From assembly GCA_019240405.1 (NCBI GenBank), contig JAFAYL010000012.1, forward strand, positions 1-64,000: a stretch of DNA of 64,000 bases. Direction: 5' to 3'. This document shows, in pieces, positions 28,297-37,708 of the stretch; position 1 is the first letter of the stretch, and every line of letters begins with the position of its first letter. The notes under the pieces are model-generated. The model was given only the letters and a program-made list of their open reading frames with translations, did no database searches and had not been told where the DNA came from. The translations under genes and the position numbers were made by a program. The DNA is from Acidobacteriaceae bacterium. GTDB lineage: Bacteria > Acidobacteriota > Terriglobia > Bryobacterales > Bryobacteraceae.

Positions 28297-30162
28297 ATGG
28301 TCCAGCGAGCGCTTGTTTGCTCTTTTGTCCTTTTGTCTGCAATCGCCGTGGCTCATCCAGAGAGCGCAGTTCCCAATATGACCGTTGCTCCCAAAGCCGG
28401 GCCCATCCAGTTCTTCCCGGAAAGCGAGCTAAAGCCTGGGATGAGAGGCATGGCATGGACCGTGTTTCAGGGCGACAAACCCGAAGCAGTGCCAGTCGAA
28501 ATCATTGGCACTTGGGAAAACGCTTGGGGGCCGAAGCAGGACATTATCGTTGCGAAACTTACCGGCCAAGCGCAGCGGACCAATGTAGCTGGGGGTATGA
28601 GCGGCAGCCCAGTATACATCGATGGCAAGCTGGTGGGCGCAATTTCGCTGCGACTGAGCATTTTTTCACCGGATTCGATTTGCGGCATTACGCCAATTCA
28701 CCTCATGCTCGAAATCAAGGATTTCGATAAGAGCCATCCAGTCGATAGCCGTACGCCCGATAAAGCTGAGCAGGCAACCGCTTCTTTGCAACTGCCCGGC
28801 GAACTGCTCTCTCGCGCCGCACAAGGTTCAAACCGGCTACCTGATACGGCTATGATGAGTCCCATTGCGACGCCGATCGCGATGTCGGGATTTACCGATG
28901 AGGCAGTCAAAGAGTTTGCCCCGATTTTCAATCAACTCGGGCTCTCGGTTTCGCAGGGAGGAGCGGGAGGCGCGCTCGATTCAGCGAAGCCGGCATCCGA
29001 TTGGGCGACCTCCTTACGGCCTGGGGAAGGAATTGCGGCCGTGCTTGTGTCCGGCGATATGACGATCACGGGTGGAGGGACCGTCACTTACAACGACGGC
29101 AAGCGCATTTTGGCTTTTGGACATCCCATGTTCAACCTGGGACCGGTGGATATGCCGATAGCAAAAGAAAACATAATCATGACGCTCGCCTCCGCGTATC
29201 AGCCGACCAAAATGGGAAACGCCTCGGCGATTGTTGGCGCTTTGCGCCAGGACCGTCACAGCGGCATCGAAGGCGAGCTCGGCGCAACGGCGGACATGAT
29301 TCCGGTCACGATGCACGTTCGCTCCCATAACCCTGACGATTCGATCCGCAAATCCCAGGATTTCCATTTCAATGTGTTCGTCGATCAGAAGTGGACGCCG
29401 TATTTAATGATGGCCACACTGTTCAACTCACTGTCGAACTTGAACGATTTTTCCGAGGAAGCCACCTATCGCTTGCACGGCGAACTGCAGGTGGAAGGCC
29501 AAAATCCCATCGAACTCACCACAATGCAGGCTCCGGCGGAAACGCCTGTGCCGACTCCGATGCTCCTTGCTGGATGGTGGGGAGATAAGTTCAATCGGCT
29601 TTTTCTAAATTCATCGAAGATGCCTAAGCTCAATACTGTGAATGTCACAGTGGATCTCATCCCGGAACGCCGTATTGCGCAGATTGAGTCAGCGTGGATT
29701 GCAAATAATAAAGTCAGCGCAGGTACCGAGGTGCCTGTCAAAGTATTTTTGCGGCCTTATCGGGGCGAACGCTTGGAGCGCACCGTTAACGTGAAAATAC
29801 CCGCTGGCCTACCTCGGGGCGATCACCAGATTCTCTTCAGCGATGCAGAAACGCTCAGCCGGTTTCAGAACATCGCGAGCTCTCTTAACCGGATTGAAGA
29901 CATTCCGCAGACCGTTGCCATGCTGAACGAGGAACGCAGCAACAATCGTCTGTATGTTTCGCTGATCGATTCTCAGCCCACCATCTATTCAGATGAAAAA
30001 GTATTGCCCAGTTTACCGGCGTCAGTGCTCAACGTTATGCAGAGTGGACGCGCCACAAATCATCAGTTCGTGAGCTCTCCCGAAAGCGCCCATGAGCAAA
30101 CGTCGGTACCCTTTGACGTTGTTGTCACGGGCAATTACTCGCTAAAGATTTACGTGAACTGA
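28297..30162 (+). CDS. SpoIVB-like S55 peptidase-domain protein, secreted
   Basis: A 621-aa protein with a signal peptide (about 1-20). The N-terminal S55 region has FFPESELKPGMRGMAWTVF and the serine motif NVAGGMSGSPVYIDG, where Ser102 or Ser104 would be the nucleophile. A conserved AFGHPMFNLG (His) lies near residue 275. The C-terminal half is beta-rich with no catalytic motif. In Bacillus SpoIVB cuts a sigma-factor processing component; outside spore formers the role of S55 proteins is unknown, although they are common in Acidobacteriota. It probably forms an operon with the propeller protein 18 nt downstream. Confidence 0.8.
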   Translation: MVQRALVCSFVLLSAIAVAHPESAVPNMTVAPKAGPIQFFPESELKPGMRGMAWTVFQGDKPEAVPVEIIGTWENAWGPKQDIIVAKLTGQAQRTNVAGGMSGSPVYIDGKLVGAISLRLSIFSPDSICGITPIHLMLEIKDFDKSHPVDSRTPDKAEQATASLQLPGELLSRAAQGSNRLPDTAMMSPIATPIAMSGFTDEAVKEFAPIFNQLGLSVSQGGAGGALDSAKPASDWATSLRPGEGIAAVLVSGDMTITGGGTVTYNDGKRILAFGHPMFNLGPVDMPIAKENIIMTLASAYQPTKMGNASAIVGALRQDRHSGIEGELGATADMIPVTMHVRSHNPDDSIRKSQDFHFNVFVDQKWTPYLMMATLFNSLSNLNDFSEEATYRLHGELQVEGQNPIELTTMQAPAETPVPTPMLLAGWWGDKFNRLFLNSSKMPKLNTVNVTVDLIPERRIAQIESAWIANNKVSAGTEVPVKVFLRPYRGERLERTVNVKIPAGLPRGDHQILFSDAETLSRFQNIASSLNRIEDIPQTVAMLNEERSNNRLYVSLIDSQPTIYSDEKVLPSLPASVLNVMQSGRATNHQFVSSPESAHEQTSVPFDVVVTGNYSLKIYVN

Positions 30163-30180
30163 AAGTTATCAACACCATTC

Positions 30181-32397
30181 ATGAATAAGTACTCGGGCTT
30201 GTACCGGGCCGTAGCGGTGCTTTTGGCTATTGCCGCGCCAACTATTTTGTTCGCGGTTGACACTCGCGTCTGGGAACAATCGGATCAGGCGGCATTCGCG
30301 CGCGGTACGCCAAAAAATCTTTCAATCCGCAGTGATGGCCATCTCACTTTGGCGCCCGTTTTTAAGGAGCTGGACAGCACCGGTGTTCCTTATCTTTGGG
30401 CCATTGCCGAGGACTCGAGACAGACCCTCTATTATGCGGGGGGTGCGCCTACTGGAGCCACGACGAAAATCTTCTCGCTCCCGCCCAATGGGAAACCGAA
30501 AGTTTTCGCCGAAGTGACAGGGCTTGAAGTGCATGCGCTTGCTGTGGATGCACAGAATCGAGTGTATGCTGCGGTGTTGCCTGATGCAAAGGTGTATCGA
30601 ATTGATCAGTCCGGCAAGCCGCAGCTCTTTTTCGATGCGAAATGCAAATACATTTGGGCAATGGCTTTCGATCACACGGGCAATCTTTTCATCGCAACAG
30701 GAGATGCCGGCATGATCTACCGTGTAACGCCCGACGGCATTGGCGCTGTGTTCTTCCGCACGGAAGAGACGCACGCGCGTTCCATGATCATCGATCGGAG
30801 CGGCAACTTAGTTGTCGGCACCGAGCCCAATGGATTGGTATTGCGTATCTCTTCGAAGGGAGAAAGCTTTGTACTGTATCAGACCAATAAACGCGAAGTG
30901 ACCGCGGTAGCGGAGCATGACGGCACCATCTATGTCGCGGCGGTCGGCAATAAGCCGTCTAGCGTCTCGGTAACCGGCCCGGCCCCGGTGCTTCCGGCCA
31001 ATCCCCCGCCGGTGACTCCTACGGGCGCAGCCCGCCCGGGTACCGCTCCTCCGACCCTGCCGCCTCCCATTGGATCTCTTAGCGCGGCTGTTACGGGCGG
31101 ATCGGAGTTTTATCGAATACAGCAGGACGGATTTGCAGAAACAATATGGAGTTCCCCCTCCGATTTGATCTACGCGATTGCGTTTGATCGCGACGGGCAT
31201 CCATTGGTCGGAACCGGCAACAAGGGGCTGATCTATCGAATCGATTCGATTCATCTCTCGACGCAATTGCTGAACGCGCCGCCAACTCAAATCACCGCCT
31301 TTCTACAAGGAAGGAATGGCATTGTTTATGCCGCAAGCGGCAATGTCGGCAATCTTTATTCCATCGGACCAGCTTTCGAGAGAACTGGCTCTCTCGAAAG
31401 CGAAGTGCTGGATGCGAGCGATTTCACGCGTTGGGGTAAGGTGCATTTGATTTCGGCCTTACACGGCGGCCGAATCTCATTCCAGACGCGAAGCGGGAAT
31501 CTGAGCCGTCCTCAGAGCAGTTGGAGTCCATGGAGCTCAGTCGCTGTGACGGATCTTGGAGGCCAGATCGAATCGCCTTCAGCTCGATTTCTTCAATATC
31601 GCGTCACTCTCTCGCAGTCCTCAGAAGGCGATTCGCCGGATCTGAGCACTGTTTTCATCGCCTACCTGCCCAAAAATATCGCTCCGCAGATTCATCAAAT
31701 CCAAATCGCGCCGTTCAATTATCGCGAGAGTGCCGGCAGTCCTTCGGAGCCATCCACTTTGCCCTCCGGCTCACCAGCCACGCTGACATTGCCCGCAGTC
31801 GGCCAAAAAAAATCCTCTGGTTCAACCGCTACGCTTGAGCCTTCGGGAAGCGCTACTCTTCAGTACAGCAAAGGGTATGTTACGGCGCGTTGGAGCGCCA
31901 GTGATCCGAACGGCGATCCGCTTCTCTTCAAAGTAGAGATTAAGGGAAAGAAGGAAGCAGTTTGGCGCCTAGTAAAAGACAAACTAAAAGACGAACATTA
32001 TGCTTTCGACAGCACTGCGTTTCCGGATGGCGATTACGTGCTGCGAATTACGGCCAGCGATGCGCCGGGAAATACGCCCGCCGACGCGCTCACTTCCTCG
32101 CTTGATAGCGAACCATTTACAATCGACAACACACCGCCCGAGATAACAAATGTTGCAATAACAAAAACCGGCACTCTTCGCGCCGTCACTTTCACTGCTA
32201 AAGATGCGCTGAGCTGGATCGATAAGGCCGAATACTCAGTTGACGGAGGAGATTGGACGCTGCTCGAGCCGGTCAACAAAGTGACAGATTCTCAGGCGCT
32301 AAATTATTCAATCAATGCGCAACCTGGCCAATTGATCGCAGTGCGCATATTTGATGAGAACGATAATGTCATCGTCAAACAGTTTTCCATTCAGTGA
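30181..32397 (+). CDS. Secreted beta-propeller protein with C-terminal Ig-like region
   Basis: A 738-aa protein with an N-terminal signal segment (VAVLLAIAAPTILFAVD). Residues about 60-400 contain NHL/WD-like repeats (ALAVDAQNRVYAAV, AMAFDHTGNLFIATGDAGMIYRV, AIAFDRDGHPLVGTGNKGLIYRI). A Pro/Thr-rich insert lies near 260-295. The C-terminal part (about 560-738) resembles fibronectin or bacterial Ig domains (DGDYVLRITASDAPGNT, FTIDNTPPEITNV). It lies 18 nt after the S55 peptidase gene, so the two are likely co-expressed. The role is unknown; propellers of this type often bind partners at the cell surface. Confidence 0.7.
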   Translation: MNKYSGLYRAVAVLLAIAAPTILFAVDTRVWEQSDQAAFARGTPKNLSIRSDGHLTLAPVFKELDSTGVPYLWAIAEDSRQTLYYAGGAPTGATTKIFSLPPNGKPKVFAEVTGLEVHALAVDAQNRVYAAVLPDAKVYRIDQSGKPQLFFDAKCKYIWAMAFDHTGNLFIATGDAGMIYRVTPDGIGAVFFRTEETHARSMIIDRSGNLVVGTEPNGLVLRISSKGESFVLYQTNKREVTAVAEHDGTIYVAAVGNKPSSVSVTGPAPVLPANPPPVTPTGAARPGTAPPTLPPPIGSLSAAVTGGSEFYRIQQDGFAETIWSSPSDLIYAIAFDRDGHPLVGTGNKGLIYRIDSIHLSTQLLNAPPTQITAFLQGRNGIVYAASGNVGNLYSIGPAFERTGSLESEVLDASDFTRWGKVHLISALHGGRISFQTRSGNLSRPQSSWSPWSSVAVTDLGGQIESPSARFLQYRVTLSQSSEGDSPDLSTVFIAYLPKNIAPQIHQIQIAPFNYRESAGSPSEPSTLPSGSPATLTLPAVGQKKSSGSTATLEPSGSATLQYSKGYVTARWSASDPNGDPLLFKVEIKGKKEAVWRLVKDKLKDEHYAFDSTAFPDGDYVLRITASDAPGNTPADALTSSLDSEPFTIDNTPPEITNVAITKTGTLRAVTFTAKDALSWIDKAEYSVDGGDWTLLEPVNKVTDSQALNYSINAQPGQLIAVRIFDENDNVIVKQFSIQ

Positions 32398-32411
32398 AGC
32401 GAAATCGCTTC
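32396..32411 (+). terminator. Weak terminator-like hairpin after the propeller gene
   Basis: GAAGCG-AAAT-CGCTTC overlaps the stop codon and is followed by a pyrimidine-leaning stretch (AGCTATTCTT), in the convergent gap before the Uma2-family gene. It has a short stem and a poor U tract. Confidence 0.3.
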
Positions 32412-32450
32412 AGCTATTCTTCGGCACTGTGAAATTGAAAACGGGGCCGT

Positions 32451-32963
32451 TTAATCCTCGGGCAGGATCTCGTTTAATCCAACTTCTAAATTGAGTCGCG
32501 CGCACCGTAGCTTGCCATCTTCTACCGGGGTCGCCGGGCGTTCGGGCGTTGCGATCCAGGCTTGCTTTTCATATGGATCGATAATCCAGATCATTGGTAC
32601 CCCGAATTTCAAAAAATCTGCCAACCGGTACTGAATGCGGTGCCAGCAGTCATCGGGCGATAGTATTTCAACGCAAAGCGCGGGCGCAGTCTCCGTTACT
32701 TCATTCCGATCATCGGGACTAATGAGGCAGATATCGGGAATTCGCACTCTTGTGCGCGAGACGCGCACTCGCTGTTCCACCATGACTCTGTAGTGGTGCT
32801 TCTTCTCACGAGCAAGCAACCAGCCGCTAAGAAGTGTTTGAGTTCTGCTATGCCGGTTTTGCCCCACATTCCGGTCCTCTAGTACCCCATCCACGTAATC
32901 GCAATCGGGCTCGTAGCTGGTATTGAGGTATTCCTCCAATGAAACGTGAACTACCGTCGACAT
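32451..32963 (-). CDS. Uma2-family (DUF820) restriction-endonuclease-like protein
   Basis: A 170-aa protein with the PD-(D/E)xK-like core of the Uma2/DUF820 family: SLEEYLNTSYEPDCDYVDGVL, RVRIPDICLISPDDR (Asp), LCVEILSPDDCW (Glu) and a MIWIIDPYEKQAWI strand. These proteins are numerous in cyanobacteria and acidobacteria and have unknown biological roles, sometimes linked to mobile elements. It lies 10 nt downstream of der on the same strand but is unrelated in function. Confidence 0.85.
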   Translation of the reverse strand: MSTVVHVSLEEYLNTSYEPDCDYVDGVLEDRNVGQNRHSRTQTLLSGWLLAREKKHHYRVMVEQRVRVSRTRVRIPDICLISPDDRNEVTETAPALCVEILSPDDCWHRIQYRLADFLKFGVPMIWIIDPYEKQAWIATPERPATPVEDGKLRCARLNLEVGLNEILPED

Positions 32964-32973
32964 AACTCTTAGC

Positions 32974-34281
32974 CTATCGTCTCTTTGTTTTTATAACAAT
33001 CGGCGTTCCTTCGAACCCAAACTGCTCGCGCAAGCGATTGATCAAAAAGCGCTCCAGCGAAAAATGCATTTTATCCGCTTTGTCTGTGAAGACAATGAAT
33101 GTCGGCGGCCGTATGGACGCTTGCGTGATGTAATAAACGCGGATATCGCTCTCAAATTTCAGCGTCTCGACAAACCGGTTCAGCTCGCCCGTGCTGACTC
33201 GCTTCGATGCGGAATCATAGGAGCGCCGAATGGTTGAAAAAATTCTGCGAATCCCCTCGCTCTTTTTTGCCGATGCGAACAAAACCGGCGCGTAGTCGAG
33301 AAATTTAAGCTGATCGCGCACGCTTTCGGTGAACGCTCGCTTGCTTTTGCCCAGCGCGGCATCCCATTTGTTCACGACGATGATCACGGCCCGCCCCTCC
33401 TCATGGGCGTACCCGGCAATCGTCGCATCCGATGCCACCACACCTTCTGTGGCATCGATGATAAGCAGAACAATATTCGCCATGCGAATATGGCGTCGGG
33501 CCATCATGACGCTGAGCTTCTCCGTCATCTCGCGGGTCTTGCCTTTGCGGCGAATGCCGGCCGTATCGACGAAGCGAAACGTGGTGCTCCCCTCGCGTAT
33601 GCTCTCGTCGACCGCGTCTCTAGTAGTACCCGGAACAGGAGAAACGATCGCTCGTTCTGCGCCGACAAGCGCGTTCAGCATCGTCGATTTGCCGACATTC
33701 GGACGCCCGATAATCGCAACTTTGATTCGCCGCTCCCCTTCGGTACCGGCCTCTTCGGAACTCTCAAGCTCCCGAGGAAAAGCCGCAGTTACGATTTCGA
33801 GTAACTCATCTAGCCCGAGCTTGTGCTCAGCCGAAATTGCAAGCGGATCGCCCAAGCCGAGGGAATAGAATTCATGAATCAAATCCTCGCGAGACGGCGC
33901 GTCGATTTTGTTGACGATGAGAGAGAGCGGCTTATTCAGAGTGCGAAGCAGTTTCGCGAGCTCCCGATCTGCCGCTGTAATCTCGGCGCGGCCGTCAATC
34001 ACAAAGATAATGTGCGAGGCGAGGTCGAGTGCAACCCGGGCCTGCTTCAAGATTTCCGTAGGAATGAGTGCGTCATCGTGCGGAATAATGCCGCCCGTAT
34101 CGACAACTCCGAAGCGCTTCCCCCGATATTCCGCTTCGCCGTAGATGCGATCGCGGGTAATTCCAGGCTCATCCCCTACGATCGACCGGCGATTGCCCAG
34201 GATTGCATTGAACAATGTCGATTTACCGACATTGGGCCGGCCTACGATCACCAGCGTCGGCAGTGCTTCATTTGCCGCCAT
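32974..34281 (-). CDS. der: GTPase Der (ribosome assembly, double G domain)
   Basis: A 435-aa protein from the ATG at 34281 (an ATG seven codons upstream is equally possible). It has two tandem GTPase domains with P-loops [11 protein letters not shown] (near residue 14) and [11 protein letters not shown] (near 190), each with DTGG/DTAG and NKxD motifs. A KH-like C-terminal domain ends with GTPIVIKTKRR. Der acts in 50S subunit maturation. Complete and typical. Confidence 0.96.
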   Translation of the reverse strand: MAANEALPTLVIVGRPNVGKSTLFNAILGNRRSIVGDEPGITRDRIYGEAEYRGKRFGVVDTGGIIPHDDALIPTEILKQARVALDLASHIIFVIDGRAEITAADRELAKLLRTLNKPLSLIVNKIDAPSREDLIHEFYSLGLGDPLAISAEHKLGLDELLEIVTAAFPRELESSEEAGTEGERRIKVAIIGRPNVGKSTMLNALVGAERAIVSPVPGTTRDAVDESIREGSTTFRFVDTAGIRRKGKTREMTEKLSVMMARRHIRMANIVLLIIDATEGVVASDATIAGYAHEEGRAVIIVVNKWDAALGKSKRAFTESVRDQLKFLDYAPVLFASAKKSEGIRRIFSTIRRSYDSASKRVSTGELNRFVETLKFESDIRVYYITQASIRPPTFIVFTDKADKMHFSLERFLINRLREQFGFEGTPIVIKTKRR

Positions 34282-34436
34282 GCCGCTAGCGTCGCATAGC
34301 ATGCACTTTGGCTTGCCTTTCTCGGCAACGCCGAGTTAATCTGAGCGTCAGGACCTCGCGATATCCGAACCGACCCACATCCTTTGCTCAGCAAGAGATC
34401 CTCGCGCCGTTGGAGCTGACGAAGCGAGAGCTATCT

Positions 34437-34687
34437 ATGTCGCGAAAAAAGATTTCTAGCGGTGTGGTCCACGAACTTCCCGCAGATCTTAAAAAGCACT
34501 TACATCTGACCCGGAGGCATTAACAGCATGGGAGGATATTACACCGCTCGCACGCAATGAATGGATATGTTGGATTGAGTCAGCTAAAAAAGCAGAAACT
34601 AGAAGCCACCGGATTGAATGGGGTTGTTCAAGTCTTAAGGATGGGAAACGACGCCCCTGTTGTTGGCCCGGATGCGTTCACCGTTAA
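34437..34687 (+). pseudogene. YdeI/OmpD-associated family protein, split by a one-base shift
   Basis: An ATG at 34437 begins MSRKKISSGVVHELPADLKK and then leaves the family frame. From 34496 the -1 frame reads ALTSDPEALTAWEDITPLAR, NEWICWIESAKKAETR and ends RRPCCWPGCVHR at 34687. Joined, these give an 83-aa protein matching the small YdeI/OmpD-associated family end to end. The break sits on CTT AAA AAG, an A5 run. One extra A would restore the frame, and a -1 slip of the lysyl-tRNA from AAG to AAA would do the same during translation. So it is a pseudogene, a programmed-frameshift gene, or a base-calling error. Confidence 0.7.
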
Positions 34688-34818
34688 TTCAAGATAGTCC
34701 AACTGGACATTCGGACCGACTGGAGTCGACTAACTTCCGGTTTGCGCGTTCTCCAGTAGCAAATCCGGGGACTTTCTTCCATCCTGGGAAACCCTCGCCG
34801 AGGACACCCAAGGACCTC

Positions 34819-35205
34819 TTAGTCGATTGCGGCTTGCCTGGAGGGCACTAGCGTCAGTAGCACGACCCCGATGATCGCTGTGATGATCACATCCTTGAAG
34901 TCTCGAGGGGTGCCATGACTATAGGCCTGAACTGTTTGAATAATCATCACAGCGGAATGGGCCAGACTCTGCCACGCCGCAAAGGCAATCAGAGTGCGAT
35001 AGTTTCTGGGCTTCCTTGCGGCCAATAATAGAAAGACCCCGAGCACGACAAAGAATGTAATGAACATGGGTTCGCACTCTTCGTTGTGCATCTCGATCAG
35101 CCATTTGCTGCGCCACAAATCCGTGTACAGCGGATAGAGCAGCCCAACATAAAACAGCCCGATCACTGCCAGAACAATTTGTCGAGTCCGCTCGTGTTTC
35201 ACCAT
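34819..35205 (-). CDS. Small polytopic membrane protein of unknown function
   Basis: A 128-aa protein with four predicted TM helices: about 8-28, 47-62 (MFITFFVVLGVFLLLAA), 70-92 and 102-120. There is an acidic HNEECEPMF loop between helices 1 and 2. It resembles the uncharacterised DUF6632-like group of small membrane proteins, but I cannot confirm that without a profile search. No operon partner. Confidence 0.55.
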   Translation of the reverse strand: MVKHERTRQIVLAVIGLFYVGLLYPLYTDLWRSKWLIEMHNEECEPMFITFFVVLGVFLLLAARKPRNYRTLIAFAAWQSLAHSAVMIIQTVQAYSHGTPRDFKDVIITAIIGVVLLTLVPSRQAAID

Positions 35206-35421
35206 GCGGATTGTACAACCTTGGCAAGCATGAAATTGTGCGATGAGCGCGAATGGCCGGCTGCAATTTGACTAACCCATCACCTGAAGCTCACGGCCGG
35301 ACGGCCGCAGCAAATCCCGAACGGCCACTTTCCTGATGTTTGCCCGTTATCCGCGAAGCGAGTAGAACTATGCCGTCTCGATCAAATTATCGCTTAAAAT
35401 ATCTGGTACAATCCTGCGCAA

Positions 35422-35721
35422 ATGAAACGCTGCGACAGTTGGAGGTTCTGCGCAAAGCGTCCATCGCCTGGGTCTATTCTTCTGGGGCTGCTTCCTTTCA
35501 CGGCCGTGTGCTTTTCAGTGTCACTCTGGGACCATGTTTATCCCATGGTTCTGGGTATCCCATTCAACCTTTTCTGGCTGACCTCGTGGCTGCTCCTCAC
35601 TCCACTGTGCATGTGGGGCGCGTATCGGCTGGAAATGAGTCCGCGTTTCTCAGCCAGCCGAAGACTCAATAAAAAACCCCGCGCTCCTCGCCCGCCTCAT
35701 CGAGATGGCGGCGCACGGTGA
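35422..35721 (+). CDS. DUF3311 small membrane protein (symporter companion)
   Basis: A 99-aa protein with two TM helices (ILLGLLPFTAVCF and LFWLTSWLLLTPLCMWGAY) and the FxxPFNLFW-type motif (GIPFNLFWLTSW) of DUF3311. Members are encoded just before sodium:solute symporters and are thought to be a small accessory subunit. Here its stop overlaps the symporter's GTG start (GTGA), so the two are translationally coupled. The exact start is uncertain because there is no clear SD. Confidence 0.7.
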   Translation: MKRCDSWRFCAKRPSPGSILLGLLPFTAVCFSVSLWDHVYPMVLGIPFNLFWLTSWLLLTPLCMWGAYRLEMSPRFSASRRLNKKPRAPRPPHRDGGAR

Positions 35722-37178
35722 ACCCGAACCTCATCGCTCTGGCAGTAATTTCTGGAATCGTCGCAACCGGCTCTTTTGTCGGTTTTTATGCTGGATCCCA
35801 CCGAAAGATGGATCTCGAGCAATGGATTGTCGGAGGTAGAGGTTTCGGCATGCTGCTCGTCTGGATGCTCATGGCCGGAGAGATTTACACCGCGTTCACA
35901 TTCCTCGGGGCCTGTGGATGGGCCTACTCCAAAGGTGGACCCGCTCTATATATTCTCGGGTACGCGCCTTTGATGTATGTGGTTTCTTTCTATATTCTGC
36001 CGCAACTTTGGGAGGCCGGAAGGAAATACCGTCTCCAAACGCAAGCCGATTTCTTTCAAGCTCGCTACGACAGCAAGTATCTTGCCGCCTTTGTTGCGCT
36101 GGTGGGCATCGTCTTCATCATTCCGTATTTGCAGCTTCAAATCACTGGGCTGGGGATGATTGTGGAGGTGGCGAGTTTCGGACGGATCCCTCGCATTCCA
36201 GCGATGGTGATCTCCTTCGCTATTGTTGCGGCATTTGTACTCAATAGCGGAATCCGTGGAGTGGCATCGGTCAGCGTATTGAAGGATGTTCTATTGCTGT
36301 TTGCAGCCGTTTTCGTTGGCATCGCGGTGCCATACGCTTATTTCGGCGGCATTGGCCCGATGTTTGCCGTACTGGCGCGCGCTAAACCGAGTCACCTGGT
36401 AATGCCAGGCGCCACCACCAACCTCGGACACACCTGGTATGCCTCAACAGTTTTCCTTGTAGCTCTTGGGTTTTACATGTGGCCGCACTACATCTGCGCC
36501 ACCTTTACGGCGAAGAGCGGCGATGTCTTGCGCCGCAACGCGGTCATAATGCCGTTCTACAGCATCACTATGCCGCTGATGTTCTTTGTAGGCTTCGCCG
36601 CAACTCTGGTTTTGCCGGGTCTCAGCAACGGCGATCTTTCGATGTTGACCATTGTGCGGAAGACCTTCCCGCCCTGGTTTCTGGGAATCATTGGCGGGGC
36701 AGGCGCTCTCACAGCGATGGTTCCGGCAGCGATTTTGATTCTCACTGCGTCCACTTTGTTTGCCAAGAACCTGTTCCGCCCCATTCTGGCGCCCGGCATG
36801 ACTGATCAACGGGTTGCGAGGTTGGCCAAGATCACGGTCATGGTGATTACTACTGCAGCGCTACTTTCGGCGATATACAGCTCCACTTCTCTTGTAGGTC
36901 TTCTGCTGGTGGGATATGCCGGGGTAGCACAGTTCTTTCCCGGTATGGTGTTGGGTTTGTATTCCAAGCGAACGACCTTGCCCGGCGTGTTCGCCGGACT
37001 GGTGACTGGTGTCCTTATTGCTGTTGTTCTTATGCTCACTAAGCACGATCCGGTGATGGGACTGAATGCCGGATTTATTGCTCTGTGTTTCAACTTTGCC
37101 GTAACCGGGGTCGTGAGTTGGCTGATTCCTGCCGAAGCGCGTGTAAGTGCTCGCTCGGCTCCGATTGAGATGACGTGA
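35718..37178 (+). CDS. Sodium:solute symporter family transporter
   Basis: A 486-aa protein with about 13 TM helices of the SSS (SLC5-like) family. It has GSHRKMDLEQWIVGGRGFG near the N-terminus, TFLGACGWAYSKGGPALYILGY, and the FLVALGFYMWPHYICATFTAKS stretch around TM6-7. The start is a GTG overlapping the DUF3311 gene. The partner type suggests monocarboxylate, amino-acid or pantothenate-like cargo, but the substrate cannot be read from sequence. Confidence 0.88.
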   Translation: MNPNLIALAVISGIVATGSFVGFYAGSHRKMDLEQWIVGGRGFGMLLVWMLMAGEIYTAFTFLGACGWAYSKGGPALYILGYAPLMYVVSFYILPQLWEAGRKYRLQTQADFFQARYDSKYLAAFVALVGIVFIIPYLQLQITGLGMIVEVASFGRIPRIPAMVISFAIVAAFVLNSGIRGVASVSVLKDVLLLFAAVFVGIAVPYAYFGGIGPMFAVLARAKPSHLVMPGATTNLGHTWYASTVFLVALGFYMWPHYICATFTAKSGDVLRRNAVIMPFYSITMPLMFFVGFAATLVLPGLSNGDLSMLTIVRKTFPPWFLGIIGGAGALTAMVPAAILILTASTLFAKNLFRPILAPGMTDQRVARLAKITVMVITTAALLSAIYSSTSLVGLLLVGYAGVAQFFPGMVLGLYSKRTTLPGVFAGLVTGVLIAVVLMLTKHDPVMGLNAGFIALCFNFAVTGVVSWLIPAEARVSARSAPIEMT

Positions 37179-37193
37179 GCGCGACGAGTAGCT

Positions 37194-37649
37194 TTATTTC
37201 CCCTCAACGTGGGAGCAATGGTTCGAGGCGATCTTCCACTCGCCTGACTCGCTGATCCAAGTGTCGCTGCAAATCACCGCACGCGCGCGATGCGTGCCGT
37301 TGAGGGTCCCGTCGTAGGTGAATTTGTAGTGGGCGACTGCGGTGTTGGGACCGAAGGTCGCCACCTTCAGGTCGCTAAGCTCGGCTTTGTTGAACTTGAT
37401 GGACTTGTCCTGCATCTGCTTGATGGCCTCTGCCCTTGTCGCCCATTCGCCCCAACTGTACCCCTCGACATAGCCGTCGGCCAGGTGCTGTTGATACCAA
37501 GCGGCATCGCTATGCATCTGCGCGTGGTGCATTTCTTTTTCCAGTTGCTCCACCTTAGAGGATGCCTCTCCGCCCTCCTGCGCGACCAGCGTGCTTCCCA
37601 CTGCCAGCCAGCACACTGCCATCAATCCGGCCGTAATTTTCCGATTCAT
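37194..37649 (-). CDS. Exported NTF2/DUF4440-like protein A
   Basis: From the ATG at 37649 (SD AAAGGAG with a suitable spacer) a 151-aa protein with a signal peptide (MNRKITAGLMAVCWLAVGSTLVAQ) and an NTF2-like fold. It begins with the EKEMHHAQMHSDAAWYQQHLADGYVE helix and ends with the strands TAVAHYKFTYDG, VICSDTWISESGEWKIASNHCSH. Family members bind small ligands or are SnoaL-like; no catalytic residues are assignable. It lies beside a second member on the same strand. Confidence 0.75.
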   Translation of the reverse strand: MNRKITAGLMAVCWLAVGSTLVAQEGGEASSKVEQLEKEMHHAQMHSDAAWYQQHLADGYVEGYSWGEWATRAEAIKQMQDKSIKFNKAELSDLKVATFGPNTAVAHYKFTYDGTLNGTHRARAVICSDTWISESGEWKIASNHCSHVEGK

Positions 37650-37708
37650 CTGAGTTTCCTCTCCTTTTTTGTTCGACATTCCTGTTCTCGAGTTCGGATG
37701 ATGCTTAC

